Positions 1-7,536 of a stretch of DNA of 64,000 nucleotides are shown one piece after another. The stretch covers positions 3,906,001 through 3,970,000 of the forward strand of contig NZ_PJMX01000001.1 in assembly GCF_002846415.1 (NCBI RefSeq), in the 5' to 3' direction. This stretch comes from Streptomyces sp. TLI_146. Lineage in GTDB: Bacteria > Actinomycetota > Actinomycetes > Streptomycetales > Streptomycetaceae. Positions within the stretch are counted from its first letter, which is position 1. Each line of letters opens with the position of its first letter. A program made the position numbers and the translations under genes. A model generated the notes under the pieces. That model was not told the origin of the DNA and made no database searches. It saw only the letters and a program-made list of their open reading frames with translations.

Positions 1-54
1 GCCGGTGCGCAGGCCAGGCTGGAGGCCGACGCGGCCGCGGCGTACAAGAGCTGA
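1..54 (+). CDS. C-terminal tail of an ABC solute-binding protein (partial)
   Basis: Only the last 17 codons and a TGA stop are inside the window. The visible tail is Ala-rich and ends AAAAYKS. It stops 14 bases before a two-permease sugar importer, which is the usual position of the extracellular solute-binding lipoprotein in actinobacterial carbohydrate ABC operons. The identity is inferred from that position; the residues are too few to place in a family. Confidence 0.6.
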   Translation, partial: AGAQARLEADAAAAYKS

Positions 55-68
55 CCGGGCCGCCCGCC

Positions 69-1394
69 GTGACCGCCGCCCCCGCGCCCGCCCCCCGCGC
101 CCGCAAGAGCGTGACCGGAACGCGCACCTACCTCGCCGCCGGGTTCCTGCTGCCCGCGCTCGTCCTGCTCGGCGCGCTCGTGGTCTATCCGATCGGGTAC
201 TCCGTCTACCGCTCGTTCTTCGACCAGTCGGGCGACGGCTTCGCCGGGGTCGACAACTACAAGACCCTCTTCACCGACGACACCATCCTGACCGCCGTCG
301 AGAACAACGCGATCTGGGTGGTCTGCGCCCCGACCGTCGCCACCGTACTCGGGCTGATCTTCGCCGTACTGACCGAACGGGTGCACTGGGGAACGGCGTT
401 CAAGCTGATCGTCTTCATGCCGATGGTGATCTCGATGCTCGCCGCGGGGATCATCTTCCGGCTGGTGTACGAGCAGGACCCGGACCGGGGTGTTGCCAAC
501 GCCGTCTGGGTGGGCGTGCACGACACGTTCGCCGAGTCGGCCGGGTTCCCGCGGGCCCATCCGCTGCCCGCCGCCCCGCTCAAGCCGGGCGGCGGCGGCT
601 CCTTCGTGACCAAGGACGCGGTCCGCGCCGGGCAGCCCGCGCTGCTGCCGCTCGTCGGGGTCGCCGCCGACAAGATGCCGTCGTCCGCGAAGGCGGCGAA
701 GGCTCCGGCCGCCGAGCCCGGCGAGATCACCGGCACCGCCTGGCTCGACTTCACCAAAGGGGGCGGCGGCACCCCCAACACCATCGACTCCAAGGAGCTC
801 GGCCTCAAGGGCCTCAAGATCGAAGCGGTACGGGAGGGTCGGGTCGTCGCCACCGCCACCGCGCGCGCCGACGGCACGTTCACCCTGCCCGCCAAGGCCG
901 ACGGGGCCCAACTGCGGCTGCCCCGCGGCAACTTCCGCGAGCCCTACAACGGCGTGAACTGGCTCGGCCCGACCCTCGTCACCCCCGCCATCATCGGCTC
1001 GTACATCTGGATGTGGGCCGGGTTCGCGATGGTGCTCATCGCGGCCGGGCTCGCGGGGCTGCCGCGCGAACTGCTCGAAGCGGCGCGGGTGGACGGCGCC
1101 AACGAGTGGCAGGTCTTCCGGCGGGTGACCGTGCCGCTGCTCGCGCCCGTCCTCGCCGTCGTCCTCGTCACGCTGATGATCAACGTGCTGAAGATCTTCG
1201 ACCTGATCTTCATCATCGCGCCTGGCTCCAGCCAGGACGACGCCAATGTGCTGGCGCTCCAGCTCTACCGCTCCTCGTTCGGCACGGACGCGGACCTCGG
1301 CGTCGGCAGCGCGATCGCGGTCCTGCTGCTGGTCCTGGTCGTACCGGTGATGTTGTTCAACATCCGCAGGATGCGGCGGGAGGCCCGGCGATGA
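69..1394 (+). CDS. Carbohydrate ABC transporter permease 1 (MalF/UgpA-like) with a large insertion
   Basis: This is an inner-membrane permease of a CUT1-type sugar importer, 441 aa from a GTG start 14 bases after the preceding stop. Membrane segments are visible near residues 20-45, 75-100 and 112-132, and then three or more after residue 300. The EAA loop that contacts the ATPase is clear (ELLEAARVDGANEWQVF). Family members are usually about 300 aa. The excess lies at residues about 140-295, between two membrane segments. It contains a Gly/Pro linker and a stretch resembling a carboxypeptidase-regulatory or Cna-B-like beta domain (GTAWLDF, KGLKIEAV, ADGTFTLP). E. coli MalF also carries a large loop, which contacts its binding protein, so a similar role is possible here. 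The gene overlaps the next permease by 4 bases (ATGA). No ATPase gene is present; such systems often share MsiK. Confidence 0.9.
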   Translation: MTAAPAPAPRARKSVTGTRTYLAAGFLLPALVLLGALVVYPIGYSVYRSFFDQSGDGFAGVDNYKTLFTDDTILTAVENNAIWVVCAPTVATVLGLIFAVLTERVHWGTAFKLIVFMPMVISMLAAGIIFRLVYEQDPDRGVANAVWVGVHDTFAESAGFPRAHPLPAAPLKPGGGGSFVTKDAVRAGQPALLPLVGVAADKMPSSAKAAKAPAAEPGEITGTAWLDFTKGGGGTPNTIDSKELGLKGLKIEAVREGRVVATATARADGTFTLPAKADGAQLRLPRGNFREPYNGVNWLGPTLVTPAIIGSYIWMWAGFAMVLIAAGLAGLPRELLEAARVDGANEWQVFRRVTVPLLAPVLAVVLVTLMINVLKIFDLIFIIAPGSSQDDANVLALQLYRSSFGTDADLGVGSAIAVLLLVLVVPVMLFNIRRMRREARR

Positions 1395-2290
1395 CGGCGA
1401 TGACCACGACGGTGACGGCGTCGGGAGCCGTCAAGGCCAGGCAGTCCCTGCCCGCCCGGATCGCCGCCCGGGCCGGCGGCGGCGCGTTGCGCGTCTTCCT
1501 CGTCCTCGTCGGGCTCTTCTGGCTGATGCCCACCGTCGGACTGCTGCTCTCCTCGCTGCGCAGCCCCTCCGACATCGCCTCCACCGGCTGGTGGAAGATC
1601 TTCAGCGAGCCGTCCCAGCTCACCTTCCACAACTACTCCAGCCTGCTGGACAACAGCACGATCACCGACTCGCTCCTGTCCACCGTCGTGATCACCGTGC
1701 CCGCGACCGTGCTGGTCGTCGTCATCGGCTCGTTCGCCGGATACGCCTTCGCCTGGATGGACTTCCCCGGCCGCGACTGGTGGTTCATGGTCGTGGTCAG
1801 CCTGCTGGTCGTCCCGGTCCAGGTCGCCCTGGTACCGGTCGCCAAGCTCTTCGGCAAGATCGGGATCTTCGAGACGACGGTCGGTGTCATCACCTTCCAC
1901 GTCGCCTTCGGCCTGCCCTTCGCGATCTTCCTGCTGCGGAACTTCTTCGCGGAGATCCCCCGGGAACTCCTGGAGGCCGCGCGGCTCGACGGGGCGGGCG
2001 AGATCCGCCTGTTCACCCGGGTCGTACTGCCGCTGGGCGGCCCGGCGATCGCCTCGCTCGGCATCTTCCAGTTCCTCTGGGTCTGGAACGACATGCTGGT
2101 GGCGCTGATCTTCGCGGACTCCAAGCACCCGCCGATCACGGTCGCCCTCCAGCAGCAGGTACGGCAGTTCGGCAACAACATCGACGTCCTGGCGCCCGGC
2201 GCCTTCGTGTCCATGGTCATTCCGCTGGCCGTCTTCTTCGCCTTCCAGCGCCAGTTCGTGTCGGGGGTGATGGCGGGCGCCGTCAAGTGA
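1391..2290 (+). CDS. Carbohydrate ABC transporter permease 2 (MalG/UgpE-like)
   Basis: This is the second membrane subunit of the same importer, 299 aa. The ATG overlaps the upstream stop as ATGA, so the two permeases are translationally coupled. Six membrane segments can be read. The cytoplasmic EAA motif is ELLEAARLDGAGEIRLF, followed by the typical FLWVWNDML segment. Length is normal for the family. The substrate cannot be told from sequence; the family imports oligosaccharides or glycerol-phosphate diesters. It is the last gene of the operon before the cell-wall polymer locus. Confidence 0.92.
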   Translation: MTAMTTTVTASGAVKARQSLPARIAARAGGGALRVFLVLVGLFWLMPTVGLLLSSLRSPSDIASTGWWKIFSEPSQLTFHNYSSLLDNSTITDSLLSTVVITVPATVLVVVIGSFAGYAFAWMDFPGRDWWFMVVVSLLVVPVQVALVPVAKLFGKIGIFETTVGVITFHVAFGLPFAIFLLRNFFAEIPRELLEAARLDGAGEIRLFTRVVLPLGGPAIASLGIFQFLWVWNDMLVALIFADSKHPPITVALQQQVRQFGNNIDVLAPGAFVSMVIPLAVFFAFQRQFVSGVMAGAVK

Positions 2291-2342
2291 CCGGCGTCAA
2301 GTGACCGACGTCAAACGGGCAAGCGGCCCACGTCAAACGGGC
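2281..2342 (+). repeat. Short degenerate tandem repeats at the end of the permease operon
   Basis: CGTCAAGTGACC occurs at 2281-2292 and 2295-2306, the first copy running through the stop codon. CGTCAAACGGGC follows at 2309-2320 and 2331-2342. All four share CGTCAA. They look like slippage copies of the gene end. No clear hairpin terminator was seen between this gene and 2410. Confidence 0.5.
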
Positions 2343-2409
2343 GCCGCGGCTTTACCCCGTCTGCCGCCACCGGCGTAACCCGGTCGCGCCATCCGCCGTT
2401 CTACGGGCC

Positions 2410-4650
2410 ATGCCCCGGTTCAGCGTGATCGTTCCCGTGTACAAGGTCCAGGCCTATCTCCACGACTGCCTGGGCTCGGTGCTCAGCCAGTCGTACGACG
2501 ATCTGGAACTGATCGCGGTGGACGACTGCTCACCGGACGCGTGCGGCGCGATCATCGACGAACACGCCGCCCGCGACCGCCGCGTCACCGCTGTGCACCT
2601 GGACACCAACACGGGCCTGGGCCCCGCCCGCAACGCCGGACTGGCCCACGCCACCGGCGACTACGTCGTCTTCCTCGACGGCGACGACACCCTCACCCCG
2701 GGCGCCCTCCAGGCCGTCGCGGACCGGCTCAAGGAGACCGGCGACCCGGACGTGCTGCTCTACGACTACGCGCGCACGTTCTGGTCGGGCGAGCGGGTCC
2801 GCAACAAGTCGGCCGCCCAGCTCGCCGAGGCCGGGCCCGCCACCTTCCGGCTCGCCGACCGGCCGGGGTTGCTCAAGCTGCTCAGCGTGGTGTGGAACAA
2901 GGCGTACCGCCGCGAGTTCATCGAGGAGCAGGGCTTCAGCTTCACGCCCGGCTTCTACGAGGACGCGCCCTGGACGTACCCGGCGCTGATGGCCGCCGAC
3001 TCGCTCACCACGCTCGACCGGGTCTGCGTCCACTACCGCCAGCGCCGCCAGGGCAGCATCCTGTCGACCACCAGCCGCCGCCACTTCGACCTCTTCGACC
3101 AGTACGACCGGGTGTTCGCGTTCATCGACGCGCGCCCCGAACTGGCCCCGCTGCGGCCGCTGATCTTCCGCAAGATGGCCGACCACTTCCTGACCGTGTT
3201 CACCACCCGGGTGCGGCTGCCGCGCGGCAGCCGCGCCGAGTTCTTCCGCCGCGCCCGCGCCCAGTACCGCCGCCACCACTCCCCCGGCGGCGGCCCGCGC
3301 ACCCTCCGCGTCCGGGTGCGGCACGGCCTGGTCCGGCTCGGCGCCCACCGCACCTATCTGGGACTGGGGGCGCTCAGCGCGCTGCGCGCCCGCGCGGGCC
3401 GGCCACTGCGCGCGCTCGGCCGGGCGCTGCGCTCCGGAGTGCTCCACGTGCACTACCGGGTCCAGCGGCGGCTGCCGGTGCGGGAGGAGGCGGTCTTCAG
3501 CGCGTACGGGAACCGGGGGTACACCTGCAACCCGGCCGCGATCGAGGCGAAGGTGCGCGAGCTGGTGCCCCGGGTGCGCACCACATGGGTGGCGGCGCCC
3601 GCGCACCTGCACACCGTGCCGCCCGCCACCCGCAAGGTCGCGCCGGACACCTTCGCGTACTGGACGGCGCTCGCCCGTGCCAAGTACCTGGTCAGCAATG
3701 TGGAGTTCGACGGCCGGCTGGTCAAGCGGGACGGCCAGGTGCTGCTCCAGACCCATCACGGCACCCCGCTCAAGACCATGGGCCTGGACCTGATGGACCG
3801 CCCGGCCGCCTCCCGCGACACCGACTTCGCGCATCTGGTCGCCCGCAGCGACAAGTGGGACTTCAGCCTCTCCGCCAACCTCCACTCCACGCTCACCTGG
3901 GAGCGCACCTACCCCTCGGGCTACACCACGCTCGAATACGGCTACCCCCGCAACGACGTCTTCCACGAGGCGAGCGCCGCGGACGTGGCCCGGTTCCGCG
4001 ACGCGCTGGGCATCCCCGCCGACGCCACCGCCGTCCTGTACGCGCCGACCCACCGCGACTACCGGCGCGGCCAGCACCGCCCGCTCGACCTGGAGCGCGT
4101 GGCCCGCACGCTCGGCCCACAGGTCGTCCTGCTCACCCGCGCGCACTTCGCGTACGGGGCGCCGCTGGCGGACGAGGACGTACACCCCCGGATCATCGAC
4201 GTGAGCGGCCACCCGTCGGTCGAGCAGCTGTGCCTGGCCGCCGACGCGCTGATCACCGACTACTCGTCGCTGATGTTCGACTACGCCAACCTGGACCGCC
4301 CGATCGTCATCCACGCCGACGACTGGGAGGCGTACGAGGCGGCCCGCGGCACCTACTTCGACCTGCGGGCGTTCCCGCCGGGCGCGGTCGCCCGCACCGA
4401 GGACGAGCTGATCGACATCTTCACCACCGGCCACTGGCGCGGCTCCCGCTCGGCCCAGCTGAGGTCCGCGTTCCGCTCCCGCTTCTGCCCGTACGACGAC
4501 GGGCACGCGGCGGAGCGGGTGGTGCGGCGGGTGTTCCTGGACCAGAGCGGCTCCCTGCCCCCGGTGGTCCCGGTCGAGGACCGCCGCCCGGCCCCGTCCG
4601 CGGCCCTGCCGGCCAGCGCGGTCCAGCGGGAACTGGCGGGCCTGGTGTAG
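2410..4650 (+). CDS. GT2 glycosyltransferase fused to CDP-glycerol glycerophosphotransferase
   Basis: This 746-aa bifunctional wall-polymer enzyme starts at ATG. The N-terminal half (residues 4 to about 270) is a GT-A family 2 glycosyltransferase: FSVIVPVYKV, VDDCSPD, ARNAGLAHATGDY and the metal-binding LDGDD. The C-terminal half (about 370-715) is a TagB/TagF-like glycerophosphotransferase, which adds glycerol phosphate from CDP-glycerol to a lipid-linked or growing polymer. Its family motifs are present: THHGTPLKTMG (near 448), YPRND, LYAPTHR and TDYSSLMFDY (near 616). No signal peptide is visible, as expected for a peripheral enzyme on the cytoplasmic face. The GT2 domain may add a sugar to the chain that the C-terminal domain extends; acceptor and sugar are unknown. 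It is the first gene of the glycopolymer locus. Confidence 0.88.
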   Translation: MPRFSVIVPVYKVQAYLHDCLGSVLSQSYDDLELIAVDDCSPDACGAIIDEHAARDRRVTAVHLDTNTGLGPARNAGLAHATGDYVVFLDGDDTLTPGALQAVADRLKETGDPDVLLYDYARTFWSGERVRNKSAAQLAEAGPATFRLADRPGLLKLLSVVWNKAYRREFIEEQGFSFTPGFYEDAPWTYPALMAADSLTTLDRVCVHYRQRRQGSILSTTSRRHFDLFDQYDRVFAFIDARPELAPLRPLIFRKMADHFLTVFTTRVRLPRGSRAEFFRRARAQYRRHHSPGGGPRTLRVRVRHGLVRLGAHRTYLGLGALSALRARAGRPLRALGRALRSGVLHVHYRVQRRLPVREEAVFSAYGNRGYTCNPAAIEAKVRELVPRVRTTWVAAPAHLHTVPPATRKVAPDTFAYWTALARAKYLVSNVEFDGRLVKRDGQVLLQTHHGTPLKTMGLDLMDRPAASRDTDFAHLVARSDKWDFSLSANLHSTLTWERTYPSGYTTLEYGYPRNDVFHEASAADVARFRDALGIPADATAVLYAPTHRDYRRGQHRPLDLERVARTLGPQVVLLTRAHFAYGAPLADEDVHPRIIDVSGHPSVEQLCLAADALITDYSSLMFDYANLDRPIVIHADDWEAYEAARGTYFDLRAFPPGAVARTEDELIDIFTTGHWRGSRSAQLRSAFRSRFCPYDDGHAAERVVRRVFLDQSGSLPPVVPVEDRRPAPSAALPASAVQRELAGLV

Positions 4651-4668
4651 CACCCGTATCCCTCCGCC

Positions 4669-4766
4669 GCCGCTGTGGGCAATCGTGCCGCCCACCTCCT
4701 CCCCCTCCCCCCCCCGCCGCTGTGGGCAATCGTGCCGCTAAGGGCGGCACGGGTGGGCACAGCGGC
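4669..4766. repeat. Duplicated 23-bp motif and hairpin arms between two polymerase genes
   Basis: A 23-bp motif beginning GCCGCTGTGGGCAATC occurs at 4669-4691 and again at 4716-4738. The second copy starts with GCCGCTGTG, whose exact reverse complement CACAGCGGC lies at 4758-4766, so a hairpin can form. The same 9-base arms recur at 18081-18117 next to another copy of the dispersed core repeat. This fills the 256-base gap between the two polymerase genes together with the core repeat at 4829. Confidence 0.65.
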
Positions 4767-4828
4767 ACCCCCGTCCCGCCGGGCTGCGCAACCCCCGCCC
4801 TGACCTCGCTCCCGCCGGTGGGGCCTTT

Positions 4829-4874
4829 GTCTGCGGACCGTGCGTGGCTGGTCGCGCAGTTCCCCGCGCCCCTT
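4829..4874 (-). repeat. Dispersed intergenic repeat, copy 1
   Basis: On the minus strand this reads as the core GCGGGGAACTGCGCGACCAG followed by a variable centre and CGCAG. Matching copies lie at 9224-9270, 13626-13673 and 17994-18039. This copy sits directly upstream of the ribosome-binding site of the next gene, so it lies in or near its 5' untranslated region. Similar elements are, as I recall, common between genes in Streptomyces genomes; their function is unknown. Confidence 0.75.
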
Positions 4875-4906
4875 GTAGGGCCTTCGGCCCCCGAAAAGAG
4901 GACCCG

Positions 4907-7120
4907 TTGCCCCGTTTCACCGTCGTCGTCCCCGTCCACGACGCCCGCGGACTGCTCCGCGACTGCATGGAATCCGTGCTGCGGCAGCGACGCGCCGACA
5001 TCGAGATCATCGGCATCGACGACGGCTCGGCGGACGGCTCGGGGCGCCTGCTCGACGAGCTGGCCGCCGCCGACCCCCGCGTCCGGGCGGTCCATCTGGC
5101 CGCCCCCGTCAGCGCGGGCGAGCGCCGCGACGCCGGGGCCGGGCAGGCCCGCGGGGAGTACCTGCTCTTCCTGGAACCGGGCCTGGTCCAGCTCCCCGGC
5201 GCGCTCGACGCGATCGACGCGCGCCTGAAGGCCGCCGGGGACCCGGACGTCCTGCTCTTCGGCCATCTGCGCACCCCCTTCCTCGGCACACCCGAGCCGA
5301 CCCGCTCCCTCGACGTGCTGCGCGCCGCCGGGGACGCGGTCACCACGGCGTCCGCCCGGCCGGACCTGCTCGGGGTCGCCCCGGTGAGCTGGAACCGGGC
5401 GGTGAGGCGGGAGTTCTGGCGCGACGGGGGCCTCCGGTTCGGCCCGGGCGAGCGGGCCGAGGCGATGTGGGCGCTCGGCTCACTCGTCGCGGCCGGATCC
5501 GTGGCCGCCCTCGCCACCCCGTGCGTCGACCACCGCCAGCAGCGCCCGCTCCCGGGCGCGCCCCGGGACCGCCGCGAGATCGTCACCGCGTACGACACCC
5601 TGCTCAAGGACGTCGCCGCCCGCCCCGGCACCGAGCCCCTGCGCGGGCCCCTGTACGCGTTGGCCGTACGGGAGTTGCTGAAGACATACGCGGGGGTGCG
5701 CGGGCACCGGCGGGCGTATGTCCGGGCCGTGGCCGCCTTCAGCCGGGCCCACCGGCCCGCCGGGCACCGGGCGGGCGGCGGCCGGTCCGGGGTGCGCGGG
5801 CGGCTGCTCACCGAGGGCCGGGCCCGCACGCTGGCCGCGCTCGACCGCGCCCTCGCGGCCCGCCGCGGACTGCGCTCGCGCGCCCGCGCCCTGCGCAAGT
5901 CGGCGCTCCGCACGGCGTTCCGGCACTACTACCGCCTCCAGCGTCTGCTCCCGCTCGATCCCGGGCTCGCGGTGTACGCCTCGTACTGGAACCGGGGCGT
6001 GAGCTGCAACCCGGCGGCCGTCCACCGCAAGGCCGCCGAACTCGCCCCGCACATCAAGGGCGTGTGGGTGGTCGGCAAGGCGCAGGCGGCGGACGGGCAC
6101 GCCTTCGTGCTGCCGGAGACCCTGGCGTACTGGCGGCTGATGGCTCGTGCCACGTACTTCGTCAACAACGTCAACTTCCCCGACCACCTGGTCAAGCGCC
6201 CGGGTCAGGTGCACCTCCAGACCCACCACGGCACCCCGCTCAAGCGCATGGGCCTGGACCAGCTCGCGCACCCGGCCGCCGCCAAGGGCTTCAGCTTCCG
6301 CCGGTTCCTGGGCCGCGTCGACCGCTGGGACTGGTCGCTGTCCGCCAATCCGCACTCCACCGAGACCTGGTCGCGTGTCTACCCGAGCGCGGTGCGGCAC
6401 CTGGAGTCCGGCTATCCGCGCAACGACGTGTACGCGACGGCGACCGCCGAGTCCGTCGCCGCCGTCCGCCACTCCCTCGGCATCGCGCCGGGCCGCCGCG
6501 CGATCCTGTACGCGCCGACCCACCGCGAGTACGAGCGCGGCTTCTCCGCACCCCTGGACCTGGTCCGCGTCGCCGACGCGCTGGGCCCGGACACCCTGCT
6601 GCTGGTGCGCGCCCACTACTTCCACGCCTCGGCCGGGCTGCCGGAGCACCCCGGGCTGCTCGACGTCTCGGCGCACCCCCGGGTCGAGGAGCTGTGCCTG
6701 GCGGCGGACGCGCTGGTCACGGACTACTCGTCGGTGATGTTCGACTACGCCAACCTGAACCGTCCGATCGTCGTCCACGCCCCCGACTGGGAGGTGTACC
6801 GCACGGTCCGGGGCGTCACCTTCGACCTCCTGTCGGGGCGCCCGGGAGACACCCCGGGCGCGGTCACCACCAGTACGGACGAGCTGATCTCCTGCTTCCG
6901 GGAAGGCGGTTGGGACAGCCGCGCGGCCGCCGGGCTGCGGGCGGCGTTCCGGGAGCGGTTCTGCCCGTACGACGACGGGCGCGCCGCCGAGCGCGTGGTG
7001 CGCACGGTGTTCCTGGGCGAGCCGGCCGACGCCCTGGCGCCGGTGGAGCCGGCCCGGCGCCCGGTCCCGCCGCAGCCGGGCGCGCGCCGGGTCAGCCCTG
7101 CTGGCCGGCCATCACCGTGA
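4907..7120 (+). CDS. Degenerate GT2 domain fused to CDP-glycerol glycerophosphotransferase
   Basis: This 737-aa paralogue of the preceding gene has the same two-domain order. I chose TTG at 4907 because AAGAGGAC lies just upstream and the protein then begins LPRFTVVVPV, matching the neighbour's MPRFSVIVPV. A GTG at 4844 would add 21 residues encoded by repeat DNA. The C-terminal transferase domain is intact: THHGTPLKRMG (near 438), YPRND, LYAPTHREY and TDYSSVMFDY (near 604). The N-terminal GT2 domain has lost the usual metal-binding Asp cluster: where the neighbour has LDGDD this protein has LEPGL (near 86), and the RNAG region reads RRDAG. The GT2 half is therefore probably inactive or structural, leaving glycerol-phosphate transfer as the likely activity. 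Confidence 0.85.
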   Translation: MPRFTVVVPVHDARGLLRDCMESVLRQRRADIEIIGIDDGSADGSGRLLDELAAADPRVRAVHLAAPVSAGERRDAGAGQARGEYLLFLEPGLVQLPGALDAIDARLKAAGDPDVLLFGHLRTPFLGTPEPTRSLDVLRAAGDAVTTASARPDLLGVAPVSWNRAVRREFWRDGGLRFGPGERAEAMWALGSLVAAGSVAALATPCVDHRQQRPLPGAPRDRREIVTAYDTLLKDVAARPGTEPLRGPLYALAVRELLKTYAGVRGHRRAYVRAVAAFSRAHRPAGHRAGGGRSGVRGRLLTEGRARTLAALDRALAARRGLRSRARALRKSALRTAFRHYYRLQRLLPLDPGLAVYASYWNRGVSCNPAAVHRKAAELAPHIKGVWVVGKAQAADGHAFVLPETLAYWRLMARATYFVNNVNFPDHLVKRPGQVHLQTHHGTPLKRMGLDQLAHPAAAKGFSFRRFLGRVDRWDWSLSANPHSTETWSRVYPSAVRHLESGYPRNDVYATATAESVAAVRHSLGIAPGRRAILYAPTHREYERGFSAPLDLVRVADALGPDTLLLVRAHYFHASAGLPEHPGLLDVSAHPRVEELCLAADALVTDYSSVMFDYANLNRPIVVHAPDWEVYRTVRGVTFDLLSGRPGDTPGAVTTSTDELISCFREGGWDSRAAAGLRAAFRERFCPYDDGRAAERVVRTVFLGEPADALAPVEPARRPVPPQPGARRVSPAGRPSP

Positions 7121-7466
7121 CCAGCCCGACGACCACGAGCAGCGAGCCCGCCCACGTCCACACCGACGTCCGCTCGTGCAGCACGGTCGAGCTCGCCAGG
7201 ACGATCAGCAGATACCCCAGGGCGTTGAACGGGTACGCGATGGACAGCGGCACCCGGGCCAGCGTCGACATCCAGGCGACGGCCGAGACGGCGAAGACGA
7301 CCAGGCCGACCACGATCCACGGACTGGTGGCGGCCCGCAGCGCGATCGAGCCGCCGCCCCGCTCCACGGCCGCGGCAGCGGTGCGCATGCCGTGCTTGAG
7401 CATGATCTGACCGCCCGCCGAGGAGAACACCGCGAAGAGCAGCAGGACGAGGCTGGACAGGTTCAA
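7092..7466 (-). CDS. Small multidrug-resistance / EamA-type four-helix membrane protein
   Basis: This 124-aa protein has four hydrophobic helices and the family motif SSAGGQIMLKHGM in helix 1, with a Pro/Tyr-rich PLSIAYPFNALGYLL later. It belongs to the SMR/EamA type that includes ArnE/ArnF-like flippase subunits and drug exporters. It lies 70 bases downstream of a polyprenyl-phosphate-sugar-synthase-like GT2 gene, so flipping of a lipid-linked sugar is a reasonable inference. I chose TTG at 7466 because AGGAGAAGG lies at ideal spacing. A GTG at 7544, overlapping the previous stop, would add an N-terminal EVPA repeat and is less likely. The last 29 bases overlap the convergent polymerase gene. 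Confidence 0.75.
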   Translation of the reverse strand: MNLSSLVLLLFAVFSSAGGQIMLKHGMRTAAAAVERGGGSIALRAATSPWIVVGLVVFAVSAVAWMSTLARVPLSIAYPFNALGYLLIVLASSTVLHERTSVWTWAGSLLVVVGLVTVMAGQQG

Positions 7467-7480
7467 CGTCCTTCTCCTGA

Positions 7481-7528
7481 CCGGGACTTCGGCTGATACT
7501 TCGGCCGGGACTTCGGCCGGGACCTCAG
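7481..7528 (-). repeat. 12-bp tandem repeat, four units
   Basis: Four 12-bp units lie head to tail (plus strand CCGGGACTTCGG and close variants), between the stop of the GT2-methyltransferase gene and the TTG start of the SMR-like gene. With the chosen start the repeat is untranslated leader or spacer. From the alternative GTG start it would encode EVPA-type repeats. Confidence 0.7.
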
Positions 7529-7536
7529 AGGGGGTC

